Of a stretch of DNA of 64,000 nt, positions 54,187 through 62,311 are shown piece by piece. The DNA is from Symsagittifera roscoffensis. Its lineage: Eukaryota; Xenacoelomorpha; Acoela; Convolutidae. The position numbers and the translations under genes were made by a program. Within the stretch, counting starts at the first letter, position 1. Every line of letters starts with the position of its first letter. Under the pieces are notes generated by a model that was not told where the DNA came from, searched no databases, and was given only the letters and a program-made list of their open reading frames with translations. The DNA is taken from assembly GCF_963678635.1 (NCBI RefSeq), contig NC_087065.1, forward strand, positions 1,176,001 through 1,240,000. The letters run 5' to 3'.

Positions 54187-55559
54187 AAATTCAGTCCATC
54201 CGGGAGATGTGCATATCCCGGAGACAACGCGAATACTACTCTCAGTGTCACTTTATTGAATGATCCCTCCTTCGTCGCATCCACCACTTCACCCATCGAC
54301 TCAAGGATATCTTTTATCGCTGGCCATACAGCGTTCTCTGCCGTTGTAGGATCTCTGAGTCTGCTCAGAAAACCTCTACTGTGTAGATGGTCATTGATGC
54401 CAGCGAACACGATCGTAATTGGGTTCATGTCCGTCTGCCTTTGCACCCCTATAGCCAAAGATATCGATTGCAGTAAGTCCAAGTCGACAGCTGCCAACAT
54501 TATGACGTCCGGCCAAAACAAAGACTTGGAGGTGTACACGAACTCTGAATTCGCTACTACCATAATCTTGGCCTTCCTCATTTCTGCTTTGTCGTAGGCG
54601 GCGAAGATGGTCTCATCTTTCTTTACCGCTGTCAATCCGCCATATCTTTGGGCATCACCATCTTGGTTCACTAGTTTTGGGTATACTCTTTCCTTCACAT
54701 GACCAGGGGGTGTCGTCAGCTGCCTGAATATCTTCACGTGTTGTCCAATCGGCGCTCTCGTCTTCAGGAATCTTCCTGGTCTCTCTTCACGATTCCCCTC
54801 ATCTTGATTCAACCTCACATCTTGCAATGGTCTCGCATTCACTGGTCCCATCGTGTTGTTAGAGGGCAGTCCCTCCAAGTCAGCAAATCTCAAGGCCGTC
54901 GTGGAGCTGAAATTTATGCTAGCGGCTATCAACCAGTCTACGCCGGTTATCGAGTACAATCTGTTGACGGATAGCGTCGCTCCATTCAGCATCCTCCTTG
55001 CATCTTCGATGAAGCTTACCCTCTGGAGATCCAGCTTCATTAGCTCGTCTTTGTATATATGCCAGGGAGACGGTATGGGTCTTGACCACATCAACGAGCC
55101 TCTGCTCGGACGTCTCTCCTCTCGAATGATATTTGTCGTCTCCGATCTAGTGTCCGATCTAGACGTGCCGGCTGTCTCTTCGATTGGGTTGACAGGTCCT
55201 ATTCTTCTCCTAGGATGGATGGTTCTCCTCATCGGTGCCTCTCCCAATCGATCCTGTACGTCGGTCCGTTGACCTGGTTCACTGGAGCTTTGTTGCCTGT
55301 AGTTCGTGACGGCCAGGACCGTACCCAAGCGTGTTTCCAGGCTAGGAGGCACAAAGGTGGTAATCACCGCGTCACTCACTGTTCCTTCTTCCTTCAGCAC
55401 TCCCGTGTCAAAGAGTTCTGCCTCCAGCTCGTCCAACCGCTCATGGAATACTCGATTCAACCAAGCTTGTCCTTCGATACTGTCGAAGTGAATGCCGTCC
55501 GTGGTCAGTCTGGCCTGATCCATAGCTCTCAACTCAAGTTCGATGTCCATGAGGATCAT
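54141..55559 (-). CDS. Giant ORF segment: end of SGNH hydrolase, linker, second SGNH-like core
   Basis: 472 codons. Residues 1-45 complete the SGNH domain begun upstream, with TTDGIHFDSIEGQAWLNRVF containing the DxxH of block V (55485-55499). A disordered Ser/Arg-rich linker follows (to about residue 160), then a conserved-looking part (ARRMLNGATLSVNRLYSITG). Around residues 320-470 comes a second core with KIMVVANSEFVY, then PITIVFAGINDHLHSRGF (compare block III GxND) and VVFALSPGYAHL. If this second core is an SGNH fold, it has lost the nucleophile Ser. The frame break at 55559 falls between blocks III and V of the first domain. Confidence 0.65.
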   Translation of the reverse strand: MILMDIELELRAMDQARLTTDGIHFDSIEGQAWLNRVFHERLDELEAELFDTGVLKEEGTVSDAVITTFVPPSLETRLGTVLAVTNYRQQSSSEPGQRTDVQDRLGEAPMRRTIHPRRRIGPVNPIEETAGTSRSDTRSETTNIIREERRPSRGSLMWSRPIPSPWHIYKDELMKLDLQRVSFIEDARRMLNGATLSVNRLYSITGVDWLIAASINFSSTTALRFADLEGLPSNNTMGPVNARPLQDVRLNQDEGNREERPGRFLKTRAPIGQHVKIFRQLTTPPGHVKERVYPKLVNQDGDAQRYGGLTAVKKDETIFAAYDKAEMRKAKIMVVANSEFVYTSKSLFWPDVIMLAAVDLDLLQSISLAIGVQRQTDMNPITIVFAGINDHLHSRGFLSRLRDPTTAENAVWPAIKDILESMGEVVDATKEGSFNKVTLRVVFALSPGYAHLPDGLNLCMRLWPYFRKGNMM

Positions 55560-55987
55560 TCTTCCGGCTTCCGACTTGCGAGGTTCCTCAAGATGTTATT
55601 CCACCTGACGACTCCCTCGTTGTGCCTTCTTCCTGATGCTGTCAGGCTTCTCGTATTCATTGGCACAGTGCAAACGGCCAGTACCGCGCAATTGAATTTC
55701 TGCCAGAGGGTAGTAAACAAACACACCATCATTGATTCCCATAGTGCTTCCTGCTCATCTGAACCTCTGGAGATGTCATTCGTCCCAACCAGGATCATCA
55801 CATTGGGGATCCTCCCTGGATTCATCAGTTCCACCATTCGATATAACTGGGCTATCGTGGCGCCTCCAAAGGCCATCACCGTGGTGACCCACGAGGTCCT
55901 CAAATTCGATAGTACTCTGACCAGGCTGTCTCCCAGTATCAGATGAGATGTCCCCAGTGGTGGTTGCTGCAGGTTTACCGCCGGGCT
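55556..55987 (-). CDS. Giant ORF segment: SGNH/GDSL hydrolase domain, blocks I-III
   Basis: After a TAG (55990-55988) the frame continues as HLILGDSLVRVLSN (block I, nucleophile Ser at 55925-55930), AFGGATIAQLYRM (block II, Gly) and NVMILVGTNDISRG (block III, GxND at 55775-55786). Block V (DGIHF) follows in the next frame at 55485-55499. All four signature residues Ser, Gly, Asn and His are thus present, which is what an active SGNH esterase would need. SGNH esterase domains are known from ORF1 of CR1-like LINEs; in a gypsy-like element this position is unexpected. A one-base loss at the A-run near 55560 interrupts the domain. Confidence 0.75.
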   Translation of the reverse strand, partial: SPAVNLQQPPLGTSHLILGDSLVRVLSNLRTSWVTTVMAFGGATIAQLYRMVELMNPGRIPNVMILVGTNDISRGSDEQEALWESMMVCLFTTLWQKFNCAVLAVCTVPMNTRSLTASGRRHNEGVVRWNNILRNLASRKPEE

Positions 55988-57157
55988 CTAAGTCGCTCGA
56001 TTGAAGCAAGCTCTCGGATCTGTCTCCGGAACTCCCGTGAAATTATATTTCAATTGATTGTTCTTTTGTACGTCTATGATGCGAGACACTTTCTTCGCTG
56101 GCATCTTCTGTATTCTTCTCTCTGGGGCCTTCGAGCTCCCTATGAGTGGTGTCACGTCATTTATCCCCTGTCTGATCACGGTCTGGGAGAGTCGTACTCT
56201 GCCCGTGTCGTCGATCGTTCCATAGGGTGCAGTCACCCCGGAACCTGGCGCATTCTTGTTGGCGACCAGTCGTCCAGCTGTCTCTATCAGCTTCCTCACT
56301 GTCTGTTCCACGACGGGGTCACCCAAGGTGTCACTAGGGTCCGGGATCGTTACTCGATTTGTCTCTGTCGGGAGCCGTGTCTCCGTTGTTTGACTCATTT
56401 CTCGAGGCGTCAAGAGCTCCATCGGGGACTGCCCACAAGGAATATCCCTTGCAGGTATCACTTTCTCCACGGCCGTTGTCAACGCCATCTGCTCCGATCG
56501 CTCTTTGTATTCCTGCCTTAAGCGCTCAATCTCTTGACCCTGCTTTTTGTTGCAGTCTTCAAACAACTTTCTCCACATGTCCCGATCTTCCTCCATCTGG
56601 AGCATGCTTCTGGTCATCTCGTCCAGCTCCTTCTTCGTACTTTTCAGTTCATCGTTCATCTCATCCAGATCTTGCATGGTTTGGTTCGTCTGAACTTCCT
56701 GTCCTACTTTCGCCCTTTTTGGTGGCACAGCTGCTCTCAGTGGTGAACCAGACGAGGTCGCCTCGCTGTTCATCTCCCGATGCATTCTCGTCAACCCAGG
56801 TTTGGGCTTGGAGGGCATAGGCATCTCACCTGGTTGGTAGGTCCTAGAACTTCCCAATCCAGGCTTATTCGCCAAGTCACTCCCTGAGAGAGCCCCATTT
56901 CTCCACCTCATCACTCTCATGTTCGGGCGGTCTAGTACTCCTCTTTCTCCATATGCTGCCATCAACAGGACTTCCGTGGGGCGGTCCCCACGGTTGTCGT
57001 GCCCCAAGATGTTGATCAGGGCGGTCAGCAACATGACTACCTCTGGGTCCTCCAGAGCAAAGTCTCAATCGATCAGCCGACGATAGATCGCATCTATCAT
57101 CGGTCCTACATATGCCTCTGCCAGGTCCATCAATTCATCCAAGTTGAAGTTATCCAT
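55988..57157 (-). CDS. Giant ORF, N-terminal segment with coiled coil
   Basis: Begins at an ATG (57157-57155) with an acidic helix (MDNFNLDELMDLAEAYVG) and is interrupted by a TGA at 57067-57065, after which the same frame continues. After a Pro-rich part, residues ~150-230 form a coiled coil (DEMNDELKSTKKELDEMTRS, EIERLRQEYKERSEQM). A disordered region with short basic patches leads to the TAG at 55988. Coiled coil and helix-rich start would suit a gag-like or oligomerising role. This ATG is preferred because it is the first in the frame after the candidate splice acceptor (57238) and the sequence upstream is AT-rich and closed. Confidence 0.6.
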
Positions 57158-57237
57158 TCTATTCTTTCAAGTTTGATTTGATTCGATTAGATTCCAAGGT
57201 TTTGACTCAAGTGAGTAATTAAATGATCAATCAGGAT

Positions 57238-57461
57238 CTAGAAAAGAAGTCACAAATATCACACTTGTCAGTTTCACCTTAACATATATCGTTAAAATTT
57301 GCTTAAAAACAGTTCAGATAAAAAGATATTTATCCTAAAAGTTCATTAAAATCAATTGGTCTCTAAAATTTTGGAATTCGACCTAAGATTGGGCAGTCCA
57401 AACTTTGGATCTATTCCTAAGATCGTCATTCAGTTGTTCATGTTCACTAACCTCCACTTAC
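57238..57461 (-). promoter_or_regulatory. Candidate 224-bp intron between pol and the giant ORF
   Basis: On the minus strand ATGG|GTAAGTGG (donor at 57461) and TTCTTTTCTAG| (acceptor ending 57238) are both strong and correctly oriented, in the AT-rich gap between the end of pol (57555) and the ATG at 57157. Splicing here, or from a donor further upstream, could make a subgenomic mRNA for the downstream ORF, as env mRNAs are made. Confidence 0.4.
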
Positions 57462-57554
57462 CCATGATCTTAATAACCTAACACATAAAATAACATAATA
57501 TAACACATATTACATACAACTTAGTCTTTGGCCTAACACCCTCTCGCACATCAC

Positions 57555-57885
57555 TCAGCCTATACTTAAGTAATATTTCTTATGTAGATATACTTGTATG
57601 TTCGTATCAGAGAATATCACGTGTACAAGAGCGTACAGTTACCGAGGATGCAGTCTTCCTCTGTTTGGATCGTACACTGGAAGCGAGAGCTCCTTCACGT
57701 CCATTTCCACAAGGAAGTCCCTCAGCCTCGTCAAGGACAAGACTAGGTTCTCTGAGTCCACGTGCTGCTTCTCCGTCGCCCTCGTTACCAAGAAACATAG
57801 GTATTTTCCCGGTATCTGCGACGCCGCCGGAGGTAAGGCTGCTACGTCCCCTACTCCTGGTCGTTGCTTCCACAGGAACTCTATC
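57555..57885 (-). CDS. pol: Pol C-terminus: second half of the macro domain
   Basis: One base back from the frame that closes at 57881, another frame continues as EFLWKQRPGVGDVAAL, KYLCFLVTRATEK, SENLVLSLTRLRDFLVEM and ELSLPVYDPNRGRL. It meets a TAA at 57641-57639 but carries on in frame with LYALVHVIFSDTNIQVYL to a TGA at 57557-57555. The order of strands and helices, with the GxG-V loop, the K/C-YLxT strand and the SLP strand, is that of the macro domain of TARG1/OARD1-type ADP-ribose hydrolases. TARG1's catalytic Lys, in its YLITK strand, is Arg here, and its Asp is not evident, so binding is likelier than hydrolysis. The first half of the domain is in the next feature. Confidence 0.65.
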
Positions 57886-59062
57886 TTTTATATTCTCTCC
57901 TAAAATCTGCCGCTAACGCTGTCCTAAAACTCATGTCTGCCGTGATTGCTATCGCACATGTTCTATTTGTGAGTATGAAATCACTGTCTGTTAGTATTAT
58001 GTTACTTGAAGATTCATTTGGTAAGTTAAAATATGACTCAACTACCCTGCCTATGTCAGGTTTCTTAGGCTCTTCACCTGTTTCTGCTTCTAAGTCTCCT
58101 GTTTCTCTTGCTTTTCTTAATTTTTTTATTATCAAGTTTTCAGTGTGGGTAAGTCCTACCCCCACTCCCCGGACCAAAATATCCATCGACGTCCCCGTCG
58201 ATCGCATACCGGAAATCAAGTCGAGGTTAGAAGCTGGAATGACCAGTCGTCCTTCCTGGGCAGCCCAGGAAGGATCATCTCGTTCGGTCTTGATGCATTT
58301 CATGCTTTCACGATCCACGTCTTGAATCGTGACGCTGGTCTCCTCAGGATCCGAGGTCGTTTCATTCAGCCACTCTAAGACACGCAGGTTCGTCAAGTCT
58401 TGTTCGTATGACTGCTGTTGCTCGTCGTCGAATTCTACCTCGGGTTTTGACCAGTCGTCAACCCACTCATCGTCGTGATCATCGACTATGTCAATGTATT
58501 GTGACACAGTTGTTTCCTCTAGACCCACTACTTCCTCCACTATCTTCTTCAGATCTATCCTATCCACTACAAAGTCGTCACCGTAAGGATTGTATTTCTT
58601 TCTTGGTCTCATCTCGTCCTTCTGACGAGTCTGTATCGTGAACGGAAGATCCGGTTCCAAGTTCTTGGGAACCTCTATCTGTTCGGGATCCTGCCAATCT
58701 TCCTCTGCGTAGGGTAATGTTTCATCGTCCGCTTCGATCTGCTCGTTTGGATCCAGGTCCAGCGGTGTATCCGTACCTTCCTCTACGACTTCGTTTCCAT
58801 CGTTCTTCTCCCTGGTGCCCTTTTCATTGACCTCACAAGCAGGATCCATCATTAGATAATCCCCTTCTTCCAGGTCTGCAGGTATACACCAGTCTTCTGT
58901 CGATGGATTGTGTGGCTTGATGTTCTCGTAGTGGGCGGCTCGGCCAGTACTCAGTCTATAAAAGCGTCCCTCCTGGTGCACCTCTGTAATCATGAAGGGT
59001 CCCCTCCACTTTTTAGGAGCTTTTTTGTCCCTTTCGGTGGTATAACGTTCTGAAATACCCAT
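57881..59062 (-). CDS. pol: Pol: integrase SH3-like end, acidic region and start of macro domain
   Basis: 393 codons. Residues ~15-55 have KKWRGPFMITEVHQEGRFYR and HYENIKPHNPS, the C-terminal SH3-like (GPF/Y) segment of gypsy integrases. Some 270 residues follow that are very rich in Asp and Glu (YADEEDWQDPEQ-like parts, DIVDDHDDEWVDDW) with no known domain. From about residue 345 the first strands of the macro domain appear (ILTDSDFILTNRTCAIAITA, then SFRTALAADFRREYK), cut by the frame break at 57881. It is joined upstream by a -1 change in the run of A at about 59030, an A AAA AAG heptamer that could also be a -1 slip site. Confidence 0.65.
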   Translation of the reverse strand: MGISERYTTERDKKAPKKWRGPFMITEVHQEGRFYRLSTGRAAHYENIKPHNPSTEDWCIPADLEEGDYLMMDPACEVNEKGTREKNDGNEVVEEGTDTPLDLDPNEQIEADDETLPYAEEDWQDPEQIEVPKNLEPDLPFTIQTRQKDEMRPRKKYNPYGDDFVVDRIDLKKIVEEVVGLEETTVSQYIDIVDDHDDEWVDDWSKPEVEFDDEQQQSYEQDLTNLRVLEWLNETTSDPEETSVTIQDVDRESMKCIKTERDDPSWAAQEGRLVIPASNLDLISGMRSTGTSMDILVRGVGVGLTHTENLIIKKLRKARETGDLEAETGEEPKKPDIGRVVESYFNLPNESSSNIILTDSDFILTNRTCAIAITADMSFRTALAADFRREYKR

Positions 59063-59199
59063 ACGTAGTCTCCCACCGAGTAAGCCTTTGCACCAGCTGC
59101 TTTCTTGTCGAATCTTTTCCTCTGCCTTGCCTGTGCCTGCTGAGTATTTCGTCTACACAAATCGTTCAACTCCTGTTGGCGTCTGATCACATCCCTCAC
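58990..59199 (-). CDS. pol: Pol: integrase C-terminal linker segment
   Basis: Short open piece with VIRRQQELNDLCRRNTQQ and GDYVWVFQNVIP, the usual link between the integrase core and the SH3-like segment in gypsy elements. It bridges the two larger pol segments, each in a different frame. Confidence 0.65.
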   Translation of the reverse strand: MRDVIRRQQELNDLCRRNTQQAQARQRKRFDKKAAGAKAYSVGDYVWVFQNVIPPKGTKKLLKSGGDPS

Positions 59200-62100
59200 T
59201 TAGACCTGTGTGGGTTAATGGTAATGACTTCTCGTGTCCAGTTAGCATCATGTATGGACTGAATCCGGTGGTGGAGTGTTGCGTGCTGCTATATGCTCCC
59301 ATCACCTGTGGAAGGTATCTGTCCCAATCGGTCATGTACCTGGAATAATATACTCTCAGCATCGACACTAACGTCCTATTCTGTCTTTCCACTAAGCCGT
59401 TCGTCTGAGGGTGGTATGTCGGGGAGTGAGCTTGAGCGACCTGTGAGCGCCTCATAAGCTCTTTCGTAAGCTCTCCTACGAAAGCTGTTCCATTATCCGA
59501 TTGAAACGTCATCGGACAACCATGTCTTGCTATCCACGTATTGATCAGGTGGTCGCATGTCTCTTCCGCCGAGGCAGTTATGCAGGGCACGGCCTCTGCA
59601 TACTTCGTAAAATGATCTATCATGACCAGCACCTGATTATAACCATTGTCTGTCATGCATATCTTTTGGTGATCTATTTGCACCACCTCGTTGAATTCAG
59701 ACGACTCGATCGATTGTAAAAGAAATCGCAACTTCCTTGGATCCTTGACCTGTTGGCATGACAGACATGCTGTTACCCATTTCTCGCATGCCTTTTTCAT
59801 CCCAGGCCACTCAAAGCGCTTCAGGATCCTCTGATATACTTTGTCGATCCCCTGATGGCCCATCTGATCATGTGACCTGAATAATAGTTCTGTCTGATAG
59901 AGTTGCGGTAACACTATCGCGTTATACTTGTATAGGACTCTGTCTTCTTCTCTTCTCTTACAAGCCACAATCCCGTCTTTGTTCAAATATAACCTCCCTT
60001 CCTTCTGCATGAAGTATTGTCTCAGGATGCGATAACTATCTTCCTCGAGGTACCCTTTATTCGGCGAACCATTCTCGATCCACCTTTTCAGGTTGCTTGT
60101 CATGCGATCATTTCTCTGCGCCCTTAGAAGGTCCGAGAGTCGGTATCTCGCCTTTAAGTACGTCTTCATGACCCTCATCTGACTATTCAGCTCGTTGGGC
60201 TGGTGTGTGTCTTCTTCCATCTTAACGCACCAAATCTTCGCCAACGGCTGTGTTTCTTGTTTAAACGGCTGAAGATCAGTCCTGACTACCTCTTTCTGTG
60301 GCAGCAGGCTTATCGAGCGTTTCGATACCGCTATTGTCTCCAAGTCATCCGCTGCGTTGTCAAAGACTCTTTGGCTTGGTATTAGGTAGCGATCACTGTC
60401 AGGATCCTGGTACACCTCTCTGTCCAGGTCCCTTGCCCGAGTTTCCACTAGTAGCGTGTGTATCGCTAGTTCTGACAGTTCTGATCCCAAACTCGAGTTC
60501 CTGTCTGAATAGGTGTCCATTCCTGAGTTTCGGGAATCATCATCCGTCGAAGAGGTTGTGCTGGAGACTGCACGCTCCTCCAGATCATGTCTGTGTCTTC
60601 TTCGCATCCATCTGAACTCCCCGGACAAAACCTTGTTCTCTAGGTCCTGTTTCTCATCAGGAATTTTTTCGTCTATCTCAGACTCCCCGGACAAATTTTC
60701 TTGTCCCGGGTGTTGATCTTGTGATCGCTGGTTCTTTTCATCATTCGTCTCCTCGGACAAATAGTCCTGCAGCAGATTTTGTTCTACCTTTTTACCTTCC
60801 TTATCCTGGTCCACGAAGGTGACGGTTTTCTTTCGCTTGCTGCTCCCCTGTTCTTTCTGTCCGTAAGAAGTACTGGTTAAAATCTCTTGGGGTATTGAGG
60901 ATACTAGTTGCTGAACTATTGTCCTACAATCCCTCTCGTTCTCTTCGTGCTGTCGTCTGGACGGCATGATCTTCACCTTCTCACTAACTGTTAGCGATGC
61001 CACTGCTGCTGTCCACTCGGGGTCATCTCTGGTCACTTCTCTTTCTAACAATCCACCCAGCATCCGCATCACTTGCGGTGTGACTTGCACCGTTTTATCC
61101 AATAATGAGAGGCTGTTTATGTTCATGCGAGAGAGTTCTTGCTGGACCAGGTTCGAGCGCAGCAACAGATCTAAGGGGACTGGGTCCTCCTTGGATAGGA
61201 TCTTTATCTCGGCTGCTTTCTCTACAGGTAACTCAGGGTGCCCTGGAATTGGATGTCCAGACTTATCCAACCATCTCGTTAAGGGAAGCGCTTCATAAGT
61301 TTCTTTGTCCAGAAACGAGAATCCCTCCTTTATTTCCGCCTGATTGGCCTGCTTCTGTTCCAATCTTTCATAAAACTCAGTTTTCTTGCTGAGGCTGTCA
61401 GCATTCTGGTGTTTATCACGCATCCTATGTTCGATTATCATATGGTAGCCATCCAATCTGACTATCCATCTACCAATATAACTCTGATCCATCGAGTAGG
61501 TTTTCAACCAGGATAACGCTCTGTTGTCCACGCGTAACTTGAAGGGAGCGCTCCTCAAGTATGCACGGTACTTTTCCACGAAGGTGACTACTGCAAACAT
61601 TTCTGCTTTTGGTGCGCCATATTTCATCTCTGTGTCACTCAAGACCTTGCTGCCGTATGCAATGGGACGGAGAACTGTTCTTCCGTTCCATTCTTGCTCT
61701 TGATGCAAGATTCCTGAGATGGCTACCACCGATGCGTCTGTGTCGAGAACATACATGCCCTTTTCTGTAGGCATGCCCAGCACTGGCGCTTCGCACAGTT
61801 CCCGCTTTATGTTTTCGAAAGCAACCTGTGCCTCATCGTTCCATCCGAACTTTTTCCCCTTGTTGCGCATCAGCTTCTGCATCGGATACACCTTGTCCGC
61901 ATATCCTTTTATGAATTTTCGGTAGTAATTGGCAAATCCTAGGAAGCTCAGCAGCTGTGTGTCCGTTCTGGGGGCCTTCCATGTCAACACTGCTTCCACT
62001 GCTTCCGGGTCCGGCCTCACACCATGCCTATCCACCATTCTTCCTAGGTACTTAATCGAATCCCTAAGGATTTCACATTTCGATGGTTTGCACTTCAATC

Positions 62101-62311
62101 CAGCTCTTTTCATGCATCCAAAGACCTCATCGAGCCTATCAATGTGGTCTTCCATGGTCGGTGTCGCTATGACTACGTCATCCACGTAACACATCACGAG
62201 ATTTCCGTATTTCTTGGTCACTCTCGTCAAAGCCTGAGCCATCAGTCTTTGAAAAGTGGCCGTTGCATTGCACAAGCCGAAGGGCATTCTCTTCCACTGG
62301 TACAATCCCAA
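59153..62311 (-). CDS. pol: Pol: RT palm, RNase H, acidic linker and integrase
   Basis: 1,052 codons. It begins inside the RT with YQWKRMPFGLCNATATFQRL (motif B) and MCYVDDVVIA (motif C), then FLGFANYYRKFIKGYADKVY (thumb). RNase H has VLDTDASVVAISGIL, AYGSKVLSDTEM and LRVDNRALSWL. A ~330-residue acidic linker follows, with repeated LSGE.E..E.. units around residues 500-560. The integrase has an HHCC zinc site (HDQMGH..., CLSCQQVK) and the D,D,E core: VVQIDHQ, FQSDNGTAFVGE and NGLVERQNRTL. All catalytic residues of the three enzymes are present. The linker between RNase H and integrase is far longer than the short tether in typical Ty3/gypsy elements. Confidence 0.85.
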   Translation of the reverse strand: MGLYQWKRMPFGLCNATATFQRLMAQALTRVTKKYGNLVMCYVDDVVIATPTMEDHIDRLDEVFGCMKRAGLKCKPSKCEILRDSIKYLGRMVDRHGVRPDPEAVEAVLTWKAPRTDTQLLSFLGFANYYRKFIKGYADKVYPMQKLMRNKGKKFGWNDEAQVAFENIKRELCEAPVLGMPTEKGMYVLDTDASVVAISGILHQEQEWNGRTVLRPIAYGSKVLSDTEMKYGAPKAEMFAVVTFVEKYRAYLRSAPFKLRVDNRALSWLKTYSMDQSYIGRWIVRLDGYHMIIEHRMRDKHQNADSLSKKTEFYERLEQKQANQAEIKEGFSFLDKETYEALPLTRWLDKSGHPIPGHPELPVEKAAEIKILSKEDPVPLDLLLRSNLVQQELSRMNINSLSLLDKTVQVTPQVMRMLGGLLEREVTRDDPEWTAAVASLTVSEKVKIMPSRRQHEENERDCRTIVQQLVSSIPQEILTSTSYGQKEQGSSKRKKTVTFVDQDKEGKKVEQNLLQDYLSEETNDEKNQRSQDQHPGQENLSGESEIDEKIPDEKQDLENKVLSGEFRWMRRRHRHDLEERAVSSTTSSTDDDSRNSGMDTYSDRNSSLGSELSELAIHTLLVETRARDLDREVYQDPDSDRYLIPSQRVFDNAADDLETIAVSKRSISLLPQKEVVRTDLQPFKQETQPLAKIWCVKMEEDTHQPNELNSQMRVMKTYLKARYRLSDLLRAQRNDRMTSNLKRWIENGSPNKGYLEEDSYRILRQYFMQKEGRLYLNKDGIVACKRREEDRVLYKYNAIVLPQLYQTELLFRSHDQMGHQGIDKVYQRILKRFEWPGMKKACEKWVTACLSCQQVKDPRKLRFLLQSIESSEFNEVVQIDHQKICMTDNGYNQVLVMIDHFTKYAEAVPCITASAEETCDHLINTWIARHGCPMTFQSDNGTAFVGELTKELMRRSQVAQAHSPTYHPQTNGLVERQNRTLVSMLRVYYSRYMTDWDRYLPQVMGAYSSTQHSTTGFSPYMMLTGHEKSLPLTHTGLSEGCDQTPTGVERFV

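Noticed and set aside
48193-57181. Numerous plus-strand frames of 60-190 codons opposite the giant ORF and pol
   Set aside because: Shadows of the minus-strand coding sequence; they lack motifs and are interrupted at random.
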